Positions 16,435-24,491 of a stretch of 64,000 bases of DNA are shown in pieces. Both the position numbers and the translations under genes were made by a program. The notes beneath the pieces were generated by a model. It ran no database searches. It saw nothing but the letters and a program-made list of their open reading frames with translations, and was not told where the DNA came from. The stretch covers positions 9,882 through 73,881 of the forward strand of contig CAJMSX010000010.1 of the NCBI GenBank assembly GCA_905216195.1, written 5' to 3'. This DNA comes from an uncultured bacterium. Its GTDB lineage: Bacteria > Bacteroidota > Bacteroidia > Bacteroidales > Marinifilaceae. Within the stretch, counting starts at the first letter, position 1. Every line of letters begins with the position of its first letter.

Positions 16435-16839
16435 CTATTTGTTCTTTTTGAGGTATTTCACTTCCAGTAAAAAAGCGACTAACAATCCCAGGCCTCCGCA
16501 GATAAAAAGGCTGGCCCCGTAGATGACGCCTGTCACCTCCGTTTCATACCACCCGTTTCCATAATCCGGGAAACAATTCACACAAATGATGAAACCCAGC
16601 AGGAAACCCAGACCGACACCGATCATAAGACAAGCTATTTTCAAGGCTCCGAACGAAGCTTTCCCGGACAAAAAACTGAAATTCAGCTTTCCTTCTATAT
16701 AGGAAGGATCTAACTTATCTCCCAGCTTCTCGATAAGGGAAAGCCTTTCTCTCCGTCTGACAAATAACTCGAACAATCCGTAAATACTTGCAAAAACGAT
16801 AAACGTAATCAAAGGGGCAATAATAAAGTCCATAATCAA
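16435..16839 (-). CDS. Small membrane protein (DUF6249-like), probable ECF sigma target
   Basis: A 134-residue protein with three strongly hydrophobic helices (near residues 4-24, 67-87 and 103-125) and a basic C-terminus (KYLKKNK). Between helix 1 and 2 is a soluble part with FVRRRERLSLIEKL. It resembles small membrane proteins that sit beside ECF sigma factors in Bacteroidota (DUF6249 type), but I cannot confirm the family. It is divergent from the sigma gene at 16986. Its upstream region carries a TGTAAC-N16-CGTC promoter that mirrors the one of the sigma gene, so it is probably in the same regulon. Confidence 0.65.
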   Translation of the reverse strand: MIMDFIIAPLITFIVFASIYGLFELFVRRRERLSLIEKLGDKLDPSYIEGKLNFSFLSGKASFGALKIACLMIGVGLGFLLGFIICVNCFPDYGNGWYETEVTGVIYGASLFICGGLGLLVAFLLEVKYLKKNK

Positions 16840-16872
16840 TTTGTTTTAAAGGTTCCTTTTATTTTCTTTGTT

Positions 16873-16980
16873 CCTTTGACGCCCCAAAACTCCATCGGTT
16901 ACAAGTTGGAGAGCAAAAAAAAAGAGTTCTGTTTTTCAGGTAAAAATGTGTAACCGGAAGGGGAAACCGGCGTCCAAAGG
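16873..16980. promoter_or_regulatory. Mirror-image pair of ECF-type promoters
   Basis: On the rightward strand TGTAAC (16949-16954) is followed by 16 bases and CGTC (16971-16974). On the leftward strand TGTAAC (complement of 16898-16903) is followed by exactly 16 bases and CGTC (complement of 16878-16881). The two form nested inverted repeats (CCTTTGACGCC...GGCGTCCAAAGG outside, CGGTTACA...TGTAACCG inside). Conserved -35 AAC and -10 CGTC with this spacing are typical of ECF sigma promoters, so the sigma factor at 16986 probably activates itself and the divergent gene. The rightward -10 lies only 11 bases before the ATG, implying a very short leader. Confidence 0.65.
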
Positions 16981-16985
16981 GAGAC

Positions 16986-17534
16986 ATGAACGAATTGAAC
17001 GATACATACTATATCCAAAGAACGCTGGACGGAGATATCGACTATTTTTCCCGCTTGGTAGACCGGTATAGCGATCGTATCTATGCATTGGTTTTTAAAA
17101 TCGTCCGCCGAAAGGAAGATGCCGAAGAGCTTACGCAGGACGTGTTCCTCAAAACGTTTCGCCAACTCCAGACCTTCAAAGGAGAGTGCCGGTTCTCTAC
17201 CTGGCTGTATCGCATTGCTTATACGACAGCGATCTCCGCCACCCGGAAAAAGCGACCGGAATTTTTGTATCTAGAAGATCGAACTATCAACAATGTCAAA
17301 GACGATGAGCTCGAAGCAGCCCTGAACGACACGGACAATTCTGAAAAACTAGAAAAACTGGGAAAAGCCGTCGAACTTTTACCTCCGGACGAAAGGGGCT
17401 TAATCACCCTTTATTACATGGAGGCTCATCCGATAGAAGAAATCGCAACGGTAACCGGAATGACGCAGACCAACGTAAAAGTCAAATTACACCGGATCCG
17501 TAAAAAACTGTATTTAATTATGGAGGAATTATAA
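16986..17534 (+). CDS. ECF RNA polymerase sigma factor
   Basis: A 182-residue sigma-70 family protein of the extracytoplasmic-function group. Region 2 includes FSRLVDRYSDRIYALVFKIV and the DAEELTQDVFLKTFRQL core-binding/-10 segment, followed by FSTWLYRIAYTTA. Region 4 includes LPPDERGLITLYYMEAHPIEEIATVTGMTQTNVKVKLHRIRKKL. Its stop codon overlaps the ATG of the next gene (TAATG), as in sigma/anti-sigma pairs. Autoregulation is suggested by the mirror-image promoters upstream. Confidence 0.93.
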   Translation: MNELNDTYYIQRTLDGDIDYFSRLVDRYSDRIYALVFKIVRRKEDAEELTQDVFLKTFRQLQTFKGECRFSTWLYRIAYTTAISATRKKRPEFLYLEDRTINNVKDDELEAALNDTDNSEKLEKLGKAVELLPPDERGLITLYYMEAHPIEEIATVTGMTQTNVKVKLHRIRKKLYLIMEEL

Positions 17535-17899
17535 TGGAAAAAAAAGAAGAAGTGAAAGACCGGGCCCTGCGGCATATTTTTCGACAAGGGCGGGAAACTT
17601 ACCCCTCGGACGAATTGAATAAACGTATCATGCAACGGGTATATAAAATACAGAAAAGGAAAGAAATACGGAATATATGTGTGGTTAGTTTTACCTCTTT
17701 AGCCCTGATGGCCGGGGTATTCTTTATGCTCAGATATTATTATTCATTCCATGTAAAAGACTTCATACCCTCTCTATTCGGTAAATCGGGATCTATCGTT
17801 TTCCCCGATCTTTCTTTTGTCCTGCTACCGGGTGTTATTCTATGGATTCTGCTTTGGCTGGACTACCGGTTTCGGAAGCGTCTGCATCGATCGGAATAA
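17534..17899 (+). CDS. Small two-helix membrane protein, candidate anti-sigma factor
   Basis: The ATG overlaps the stop codon of the ECF sigma gene by one base, so the two are translationally coupled. The 121-residue protein has a charged cytoplasmic-looking N-terminus (about 50 residues, ending KRKEIRN), one transmembrane helix near residues 50-70 and another near 90-110. It lacks the HxxxCxxC zinc motif of classical anti-sigma factors. The position and topology support an anti-sigma role, the sequence alone does not prove it. Confidence 0.6.
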   Translation: MEKKEEVKDRALRHIFRQGRETYPSDELNKRIMQRVYKIQKRKEIRNICVVSFTSLALMAGVFFMLRYYYSFHVKDFIPSLFGKSGSIVFPDLSFVLLPGVILWILLWLDYRFRKRLHRSE

Positions 17900-17925
17900 A
17901 AAGAGCCGAAAAAAACGTTTCTTTT

Positions 17926-18717
17926 TTATTCCGGCTGTTCATAAAGCGGACGATGTACCAAATCCCTAAATAAACCGGCATAACGCGCCGTGACTGCACG
18001 GGCAAAACGTCCTCCTTTCTCGGCCGTAGCTTTCCGGGGATTTCCAATCCCGCTGTCTTCCGAAACTTTACTCCAATCCCTCGGAACCCAAGCTACTTTT
18101 TCATTCAAACCCGGAATACCGAAAGGCTTCGTCCGCCCGCTTCCGGCATTTTCCAACCGGACCAATTCCGGGTGATAATACATCAGGACAGAAGTTTCCA
18201 ACTCACCTGCATGATCGTCTTTTTCCTCGAAATAGTCTTCCGCTCGTTCCACGGTATACCAATCGGAAACAGCCAGGAGAAAATCCGGATAGAGAAACGC
18301 CAGGTCCCGGATCATTCCCTTAAAACTATTCCCTCCGTGCCCGTTGATTACAACCAGTTTACGGATGCCCTGTACGTACAGGGAAGCTACGATATCGGTC
18401 AAGACCGCCCGCTGGGTCTCCTGACGGTAATGAATACAAAAGGGCAAATTCCTTTGACCGGGATTTTGAGATCCCATCGCTACCGGAGGTAAAACCATTA
18501 TTTTTATTCCGCTGTTTTTTTCCGCCTGAGCGGCCGCGTCGAGCGCAATGGCCTCCGACAAAATACAATCGGTCAGATAAGGTAAATGGTAATTATGAGG
18601 TTCGGTCGCCCCCCAGGGTAAAATAACCAAATCATATGGTATATCTTTTATCTCCCCGTAAGGAGTTACCGCCAATTGCATGCCGATCCGCTTCCCTGCT
18701 TTTGAGTTCATTCTCAT
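17926..18717 (-). CDS. Creatininase-family amidohydrolase
   Basis: The 263-residue protein has the metal-binding features of the creatininase family: ILPWGATEPHNYHLPYLTD at residues 32-50 (Glu39, His41 and Asp50 as likely ligands), VINGHGGNSFKG in the middle and DHAGELETSVL further on. Family members hydrolyse cyclic or N-formyl amides, including creatinine and intermediates of riboflavin/F420-type pathways, so the substrate cannot be named. No linked pathway genes are nearby. Several methionines near the start (18717, 18711, 18681) leave the exact start open. Confidence 0.85.
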   Translation of the reverse strand: MRMNSKAGKRIGMQLAVTPYGEIKDIPYDLVILPWGATEPHNYHLPYLTDCILSEAIALDAAAQAEKNSGIKIMVLPPVAMGSQNPGQRNLPFCIHYRQETQRAVLTDIVASLYVQGIRKLVVINGHGGNSFKGMIRDLAFLYPDFLLAVSDWYTVERAEDYFEEKDDHAGELETSVLMYYHPELVRLENAGSGRTKPFGIPGLNEKVAWVPRDWSKVSEDSGIGNPRKATAEKGGRFARAVTARYAGLFRDLVHRPLYEQPE

Positions 18718-18959
18718 TAAAATTATTCGTAAACTACTTTTTTCCTAACCCTTCTTAAGAAAAAAAAGGTAACTTTTCTTCTTCTTCCCGGGTATATTTC
18801 TTTAGACACAGTTCTGAGAAACGATAGATACGAAGGAGGGCCCTGATTAACAATTATCCCGTACCTGCCGAGGAATCTCCCCTCAACCATTACGGCTGAG
18901 AGGATATCTCCGCCCAGGATACTGAAGAAGGATATTCGGGAAATCCCTCCTTTTTTCTT
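18718..18959. other. Intergenic region, 242 bases, with possible RNA structure
   Basis: It lies between the end of the FadL-type gene and the start of the creatininase gene, both leftward. The middle contains imperfect pairings such as CCTCTCA with TTGAGGGG and several GC-rich blocks, unlike the AT-rich spacers elsewhere. I matched it to no known riboswitch class. No TAnnTTTG promoter was recognised for the creatininase gene. Confidence 0.3.
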
Positions 18960-20345
18960 TTAGAATTTATAAGATAAACCCAAAGAAGCCGTAATGGCAT
19001 TCGATTTATAATGTCCGGAAAAAGTCTCATCCTGACCGGTTACAATATTTTTCGAAGTATAGGAGCCGTCCCTCCCCAATCCCTGAATGTACAAAAAGGC
19101 AAAATCGATTTGCAGGTTTTTATAAGGTTCAAAAGAAAGCCCCGCCGACATACCCAGCTTGTTCATGCCGGGAGTTTCGGGATTATAGTTGGCAGACCGA
19201 ATGGGGCTTTGATCGAAATAAAATCCGGCCCGCAGAAACAGGCGATCTGTGGTTTTGTACTGTGCTCCTACCCGGGCCGTTATGGTATTCTTATAATCTT
19301 TCTTAGCTTTAATGGGAGAAATCCCCAATTCAGGCTCATTGAAATAAACATTCAGGGAATCGTAAGCATTCCATCCGACATATTGTAAATCCAATTCCAA
19401 TTCCCAACGGTCGGTCGGCCGGTAACTCACTCCCAAAGTTGTATTGGAAGGCAAGGGTAACTGAGCATGAAAAGTTCCCTGATCATATTTAGGCACCGCC
19501 AGCTGGGGGATTTTAGTCCCCAAAATTCCCATCAATTCCTCGATCTGCCGATTAGCATAGTCCAGTTGGGCTTCTCCTTCCTTGACTTTCATTTTGATTT
19601 TCGAACGGTAGGAAAGGCCGACCGATACCTTTGCGGAAATATCGTATAAGATCCCGATATTAAAACCGGCCCGTACATGGGCTTTCCCATCCAGAGTAGC
19701 TGCGGCAGGCGGCACTTTCGTGTCCCGGATCAGGGAGGTAATATAAGCTTTCTCTTCGGCCGGAATCATCTGGTCGGGCAGCCCGGCGATCATCTTACCG
19801 ATGACCTGAAAATCGTTGGCACTCATTAAAGCCCGGGATAAGTTTACATTCCCGATTGCCAACATCACTCCGGCACCGATGCTCAGCTTTCCGTTAATTT
19901 TATAAGATACCGTAGGTTGTAATACATAAGATTTCAAGGAAATATCCTGAATCAGATTCACACCTGCCCAATTTTTCGGCCATTTTAATGAATTTCCGTA
20001 AGGAGTAGTCAAGCTGATACCCGCCGCCAGATTATCGTAAATACGGTAACCGGCATAAGCGTATAAAGGAGTACTCAGCGGATTATCGGTTTTAGCGGTA
20101 TAGGCTCCGTTTTTATATTTAGCCGTAGACGCTACAGCCGATACGCCCAGCGATAAGTCAACGTGCTTATTCAAAAAGACAAGTCCCGCAGGATTAAAAT
20201 GCATACTTTCCGCTCCCAGTTTCATCGCCACTCCTACATGTCCCATGCCGGTCTGTTTGGCGCTTAACACATTTACCTGATATCCTTCAGCAAGCACGGA
20301 AAGCGTACAAACACTCATCCCTAGTAAAATCAGCAATTTTTTCAT
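18960..20345 (-). CDS. FadL/OmpP1-type outer-membrane transporter
   Basis: A 461-residue protein with a signal peptide (MKKLLILLGMSVCTLSVLAEG) and the OmpP1/FadL N-terminal motif in which a short helix precedes GAESMHFNPAGLVFL (around residue 46). The rest is beta-barrel with glycine/aromatic turns and ends in the canonical LGLSYKF aromatic C-terminus. Such porins import long-chain fatty acids and other hydrophobic compounds. An imperfect inverted repeat over its -7 element hints at repression by a fatty-acid or TetR-type regulator. Confidence 0.9.
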   Translation of the reverse strand: MKKLLILLGMSVCTLSVLAEGYQVNVLSAKQTGMGHVGVAMKLGAESMHFNPAGLVFLNKHVDLSLGVSAVASTAKYKNGAYTAKTDNPLSTPLYAYAGYRIYDNLAAGISLTTPYGNSLKWPKNWAGVNLIQDISLKSYVLQPTVSYKINGKLSIGAGVMLAIGNVNLSRALMSANDFQVIGKMIAGLPDQMIPAEEKAYITSLIRDTKVPPAAATLDGKAHVRAGFNIGILYDISAKVSVGLSYRSKIKMKVKEGEAQLDYANRQIEELMGILGTKIPQLAVPKYDQGTFHAQLPLPSNTTLGVSYRPTDRWELELDLQYVGWNAYDSLNVYFNEPELGISPIKAKKDYKNTITARVGAQYKTTDRLFLRAGFYFDQSPIRSANYNPETPGMNKLGMSAGLSFEPYKNLQIDFAFLYIQGLGRDGSYTSKNIVTGQDETFSGHYKSNAITASLGLSYKF

Positions 20346-20374
20346 TCAAATACATTTACGTTTATAACTATTCA

Positions 20375-20403
20375 CTTCAATTTTAAGGCGGCAAAATTAG
20401 AAG
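20375..20403 (-). promoter_or_regulatory. FadL-gene promoter region with imperfect inverted repeat
   Basis: On the leftward strand the -7 element TAATTTTG occupies 20392-20399. It falls in an imperfect inverted repeat made of CTTCAATTTT (20375-20384) and AAAATTAGAAG (20393-20403), one base out of register. The element is plausible; the operator is speculative. Confidence 0.4.
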
Positions 20404-20464
20404 ATTCTCCCCCGTTTCTTTTTACTTTGCGGTATGTTATAGAAAAGAAAATCATTTAATTGCC

Positions 20465-20472
20465 TATCTTTG
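20465..20472 (+). promoter_or_regulatory. Candidate -7 element for the S4 gene
   Basis: TATCTTTG matches TAnnTTTG 41 bases upstream of the ATG at 20514. Confidence 0.45.
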
Positions 20473-20513
20473 TCGCCGGATATTATACGACAAAGTAAAC
20501 CCAGGGTTCAAAA

Positions 20514-20723
20514 ATGATAACATTTGATCTTACTGCAGAATACATAGAGTTGATAAAATTACTCAAGGTAACCCGGATTGCAGAAAACGGAGGCATGGCG
20601 AAATCTCTGGTAGAAGAAGGAAAAGTAAAACGCAACGGTATGCCGGAATTTCGGAAACGTGCCAAAATCCGCAAAGGCGAGACGATTACGGTCGGGGATC
20701 TGGAAATCCGGATCAATCCCTGA
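20514..20723 (+). CDS. Small S4-domain RNA-binding protein (YbcJ-like)
   Basis: A 69-residue stand-alone S4 domain: YIELIKLLKVTRIAENGGMAKSLVEEGKVKRNGMPEFRKRAKIRKGETI, with the SLVEEGKVKRNG core that contacts structured RNA. Similar small proteins act in ribosome or tRNA-related quality control. The gene is convergent with the Gfo/Idh gene and their ends overlap by 11 bases. Confidence 0.9.
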   Translation: MITFDLTAEYIELIKLLKVTRIAENGGMAKSLVEEGKVKRNGMPEFRKRAKIRKGETITVGDLEIRINP

Positions 20724-21939
20724 CTTTTAAACGGGCCGCCTCTACCGCAAAAGCAATCCGATGACTTTCCAGAGAGGAATGTATATTAACGGATAATTCC
20801 GTCGCTTTGCCGCTGCGAACGGCCTGCAAAAAATCGCCCACGATATGTAAATCGGCTCCTCCATGAAAATTGCACTCTCCCCCGTACGCTGAAAAATCAT
20901 AAATCTCATCGGCCTTCTCCGGCAAAAAATACCGTACGGTCAGCGTCCGTTCGTCCCCGAATATTTCTCCCTCGCTAAACATCACATGCGTACGCCGTCC
21001 TCCGGTCTTCGTAAATCCTTCCATGGCAAAATTCACGGTGATTTCATCTTCCATTTCCATAGAAACCACCTGATGATCGACCACATCATTATCGCAACGG
21101 TATACGCAACGCCCGTAAGGACCGGTTTTCAATTCTTCGAGAATGAACCGATCTTCCTCTTTTCCCTCGGGGAGATCGAAATGACGTAACCAGCGTTTTT
21201 GGCGAAAATACAGATTCACCGCCGAATAGGGACAATTTTTTTCAACCGCACAGGCGTCCGTACACCGCAGCGTACTGCCGGCAGGAGCGTTTTCCGGCCG
21301 GAACCATTTCAAGGATCCGTAGGAACTACCTCGCACATACTTTTTTCCCGTCATCCATACTAACAAGTCTAAATCGTGGCAGGCTTTGGATAAAATCATG
21401 GGATTCGTCTCTTCTTTCCGCCAGATTCCCCTTACAAAAGCATGAGTCATTCGTTCTATGCCGACCGCTTCCACATGATGAATACTGATCATTTTCCCCA
21501 GGCGTCCGGAATCGATCAGTTCCTTGAATTTGAGAAAATAGGGATGATAACGTAATACATGGCATATTCCGACAATTTTACCCGTTTTCCGGGCCTGCGC
21601 ATCAATATCCATACACTCCTGCCAACTCCGGGCTATGGGCTTTTCCAGGAGGACATGATACCCTTTTTCCAGGGCTTTCAGAGCCGGTCCATGATGTAAA
21701 TGATCCGGCGTACAGAGGAAAACGGCATCAGCTATACCCGGCAAAGCCAGCAATTGTTCCCAACTTTCAAAACAATATTCGTCGGGAATGTGAAACCGTT
21801 TGGCATATTGCCTCCTTCTCAAAACGTTCGGTTCCGCTACCGCCACCACACTCATCTCTTCCGGATGCAGCAATGCATATTCCGTATAAGCATTCATACG
21901 GTTTCCCAATCCGATGGCCGCTATTTTAATTTTACGCAT
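20713..21939 (-). CDS. Gfo/Idh/MocA-family NAD(P)-dependent oxidoreductase
   Basis: A 408-residue protein with an N-terminal Rossmann fold (IAAIGLGNRMN) and the family motif EKPIARS near residue 99 (LLEKPIA), then ICHVLRYHPYF and SKACHDLDLLVW. Members oxidise or reduce sugars and sugar-like alcohols. A cysteine-rich segment (CTDACAVEKNC) is inserted before the middle, as in some Bacteroidota relatives. It sits 19 bases after the SRPBCC gene, same direction. Substrate unknown. Confidence 0.88.
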   Translation of the reverse strand: MRKIKIAAIGLGNRMNAYTEYALLHPEEMSVVAVAEPNVLRRRQYAKRFHIPDEYCFESWEQLLALPGIADAVFLCTPDHLHHGPALKALEKGYHVLLEKPIARSWQECMDIDAQARKTGKIVGICHVLRYHPYFLKFKELIDSGRLGKMISIHHVEAVGIERMTHAFVRGIWRKEETNPMILSKACHDLDLLVWMTGKKYVRGSSYGSLKWFRPENAPAGSTLRCTDACAVEKNCPYSAVNLYFRQKRWLRHFDLPEGKEEDRFILEELKTGPYGRCVYRCDNDVVDHQVVSMEMEDEITVNFAMEGFTKTGGRRTHVMFSEGEIFGDERTLTVRYFLPEKADEIYDFSAYGGECNFHGGADLHIVGDFLQAVRSGKATELSVNIHSSLESHRIAFAVEAARLKVRD

Positions 21940-21958
21940 GATTTCGACCCATCCACTA

Positions 21959-22342
21959 TCAATACATTTCGAGCATATCTTTCAAGGATCCCAGATAATA
22001 CGTTTTCCACCCTTCGGTAATTTCATCGTATACTTCGTCGGGAATATGAGTATGGGTCAGTACGACCCGGGTAGAATGTACCCCTTCCTTTTTCAGTTCC
22101 AGCCGCACAATCGAGGTCTCCTCACGCTCGCCGAAAAACCACTCCTGTACCAATCTTTTCCCCGGAACCACTTCCAGATTTATGCCTGAGATATCCCCCT
22201 CCCACAGCGAAAAAAGATAGCCGGCATCGGGTTTCATATCTGCCGGATAACCCGTCCAGATCTCGATCTGAAAAGGATTGGTCAATGCCGCAAAAACCTC
22301 ATTGGGATCTGCCGCAATCTTTAACTCATATTTGAAATCCAT
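21959..22342 (-). CDS. SRPBCC/AHSA1-like START-domain protein
   Basis: A 127-residue single-domain protein starting with DFKYELKIAADPNEVFAALTNPFQIEIWTG, a typical opening of the SRPBCC (Aha1 C-terminal-like) fold, followed by the SLWEGDISG and LVQEWFFGE strands. The fold forms a hydrophobic pocket for a ligand. No specific substrate can be inferred. It lies upstream of the Gfo/Idh gene and has a -7 element at 22399-22406 (leftward TATCTTTG). Confidence 0.8.
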   Translation of the reverse strand: MDFKYELKIAADPNEVFAALTNPFQIEIWTGYPADMKPDAGYLFSLWEGDISGINLEVVPGKRLVQEWFFGEREETSIVRLELKKEGVHSTRVVLTHTHIPDEVYDEITEGWKTYYLGSLKDMLEMY

Positions 22343-22398
22343 ATTTCTGGTTTTTATCGTACATCTTCAAACTAAAAATCTCCGGGAAAAGAACTTCA

Positions 22399-22406
22399 CA
22401 AAGATA
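22399..22406 (-). promoter_or_regulatory. Candidate -7 element for the SRPBCC-Gfo/Idh unit
   Basis: The leftward strand reads TATCTTTG 56 bases upstream of the SRPBCC start codon. No -33 match was seen. Confidence 0.4.
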
Positions 22407-22448
22407 AAAAATCCTTTCACAATAGAAGGGGTTCCTTTCATCCGTTTT

Positions 22449-23738
22449 TCAATCTCCGGAATATCCGGATCCGGTCCACCGATTTTCTTCGTTACACATC
22501 TTTCTCAACCGCAACAACATATCATATTCGTTTTCTATTCCCTCTTGCCGGAAAAAGGGAAAAAAAGCGAGCACGGCCTTTGCGATTTCCATTTTTTCAA
22601 AATAGGATTCATGGACGAAATTCAAATATTTTAAAACCTGAAAAGCGTTGAAACGATCAAAAAATCTTTTCCGGAATAAAGCCGGTGAAGCGATATTTCC
22701 GTTAACTTCGGCAACCATTGCCGGAAAATCGAAAGATTCCAGAAACCGACGTAAAGGTTCGGGCTGCCGGTTCATACAACACCGGACTTCTTCCTCCGCG
22801 GCTCTGTACAAAGTGTCGAGAAGACCGAAAAACGATTGAAGCAAGTGAAAGGCCCCCGGATGGTAAGTCAGGAATTTTCCGCCTTCCCGACTAATCCGAA
22901 GCACCGCAGGCCCTGTCCCGAACGGGGTTCTTTGCGAAATACGCGCAGAAGGGAAAACCCGGGTTTCCGTCAGGTGAGCGAAACGACCGCTGGCAATCAA
23001 CTTCTGGAGAAAATAAAAATCCTCCCCGGCCTGTCTTTTATTCATCCCTCCCTGGGCTGCATAATCGACGGCCCGAACGGCAAAAGCCGACCCTAAACAG
23101 GTATAAGCGTAGGGATGACCGATCAACCGTAACGCTAGATTGTAATACCGTAAATACAATTCATAACGGATCATTGCATTTCGGTTATCGGGGCCCACCT
23201 CTTCCAAGCGGTGTGCATAGGCAATGGCCACGCCGGCAACCGGATGGAGAGTGAAAAAGTCTTTCAACGCCCGGAGATAATTTTCTTCCACCCGGGTATC
23301 GGCATCCAGAGAAGCAATAATTCCATCGGCCTGATTCTCCTTATAAAAATAAAGAGCAGCAGCATCCATGCCTAACTTACGCGCCCAACCGACTCCCGAC
23401 AGCCGGGCTGGCACCTCAAAGGCCCGGATTAACTGAAAAAACAAACCGCAATCTTTACGACAGCGGCAATATTCTTCTATCCGGTCGGCCAGCTCTCTGT
23501 TTCGCTGTTTGACCTCCTCCCTGCAATTCTCCGCATAATTCACCACGATCAATACCCCGGCAGAAAACGAGGAAAGTTTACATCGGCAGAGAGAATGCAA
23601 AGCATCGAAAATATCTTCATCGTCAAAAACGGGAATAACGGCAATTACCTTCAGATTTGCCGGAAAATCCGTTACAACAGGAGAAGAATTCCGGGAAAAG
23701 TACCGTTCGAATACATTCGGACTCATGGAAGAAAGCAT
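22449..23738 (-). CDS. Family 2 glycosyltransferase
   Basis: The open frame extends to 23786, but that start would lie inside the preceding skp gene. The ATG at 23738 (or 23726) just after the skp terminator is more likely, giving about 429 residues. It has a GT-A fold with VIAVIPVFDDEDIF, ASLDADTRVEENYLRAL (DxD-type metal site) and a later LTETRVFPSARISQRTPFG region. No transmembrane segment is evident. It may add sugars to a surface or lipid-linked glycan. Its start codon sits inside the T-run of the upstream terminator, so expression may depend on read-through. Confidence 0.8.
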   Translation of the reverse strand: MLSSMSPNVFERYFSRNSSPVVTDFPANLKVIAVIPVFDDEDIFDALHSLCRCKLSSFSAGVLIVVNYAENCREEVKQRNRELADRIEEYCRCRKDCGLFFQLIRAFEVPARLSGVGWARKLGMDAAALYFYKENQADGIIASLDADTRVEENYLRALKDFFTLHPVAGVAIAYAHRLEEVGPDNRNAMIRYELYLRYYNLALRLIGHPYAYTCLGSAFAVRAVDYAAQGGMNKRQAGEDFYFLQKLIASGRFAHLTETRVFPSARISQRTPFGTGPAVLRISREGGKFLTYHPGAFHLLQSFFGLLDTLYRAAEEEVRCCMNRQPEPLRRFLESFDFPAMVAEVNGNIASPALFRKRFFDRFNAFQVLKYLNFVHESYFEKMEIAKAVLAFFPFFRQEGIENEYDMLLRLRKMCNEENRWTGSGYSGD

Positions 23739-23743
23739 AAAAA

Positions 23744-23763
23744 AAGGCTGATTACTCAGCCTT
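23744..23763 (-). terminator. Terminator after skp, next to the start of the glycosyltransferase gene
   Basis: Arms AAGGCTGA/TCAGCCTT around a 4-base loop are followed on the leftward strand by T7. The skp stop codon lies in the stem and the next gene's ATG directly follows the T-run. Confidence 0.7.
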
Positions 23764-24363
23764 ATTTTTTTTCGTATAACGCTCATTCAAACGCTTGACG
23801 ATATCATTGGTAATATCGTACCCGTCCTCGGAATACAACACATTTCCACCCAATACAGTACTCAGAATGATACTATAACCTTTCTCCTTATTGTACTCAC
23901 TCAAAAAAGAGGTGATGGTATCGAACAACCTCTTGTTCAATTCCCCCTGCTCCTTAATTGTTTTTTCGGTCATTTCCTGTTGCAGCATGTTCAATTTCTG
24001 GTTTTTTTCCAAAATCTCCTGCTGTGCCGCCTCCGCCCTTTCCCTGGAAACAAAACCATTGTTTTCCAACTTTCTCCGAAATTCGGTAGCTTCCCTGTCA
24101 AATTCTTTCGCTTTGATATTCAATTCCGTCCTTCTCTCTTCCTGTTTCTTCAGAAAAGCCTCATTCAATTCTATCGAAAGCAGATATTTATTAAGCAGCG
24201 TATCCGTATTTACATAAACGATCCGGGTACCGTCTGTCTCTCCATGCCCCTTCGGGGGAAGCGGTTCTGCAGTGTTGGCCTTATCTCCGCTGAAATATAA
24301 AAAATAAAGGACACCGACTGCAATCAATAATACTACATTCAATACAATAGAAATATTCTTCAT
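23752..24363 (-). CDS. OmpH/Skp-family periplasmic chaperone
   Basis: Skp-type proteins hold unfolded outer-membrane proteins in the periplasm. The 203-residue product (start ATG 24363) has an N-terminal membrane anchor or signal (MKNISIVLNVVLLIAVGVLYFLYF). A long charged coiled coil follows (about residues 65-150, EERRTELNIKAKEFDREATEFRRK) and ends in the conserved NKEKGYSIILSTVLGGNVLYSEDGYDIT segment. The alternative earlier start (24411) is unlikely because a -7 element (24420-24427) would place transcription start about there. Confidence 0.9.
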   Translation of the reverse strand: MKNISIVLNVVLLIAVGVLYFLYFSGDKANTAEPLPPKGHGETDGTRIVYVNTDTLLNKYLLSIELNEAFLKKQEERRTELNIKAKEFDREATEFRRKLENNGFVSRERAEAAQQEILEKNQKLNMLQQEMTEKTIKEQGELNKRLFDTITSFLSEYNKEKGYSIILSTVLGGNVLYSEDGYDITNDIVKRLNERYTKKNKAE

Positions 24364-24419
24364 AATTAGGAAAACTTGGTTTATAATAATCGCACTGCAA
24401 TAGTTACCCAATTGCTCGA

Positions 24420-24427
24420 CAAAGATA
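24420..24427 (-). promoter_or_regulatory. Promoter -7 element for skp
   Basis: The leftward strand reads TATCTTTG about 57 bases upstream of the chosen start codon, supporting the later start of skp. Confidence 0.5.
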
Positions 24428-24491
24428 TACTTATCTTCCTTTAATCGGCAATTTTTTCTTTTTTTTCTAGATAATAAATCTAATTTAACAA

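Noticed and set aside
18718..18959. Thiamine pyrophosphate riboswitch suspected from a GGCTGAGAGG motif
   Set aside because: The other conserved parts of the riboswitch are missing, and the motif lies on the strand opposite to the downstream gene.
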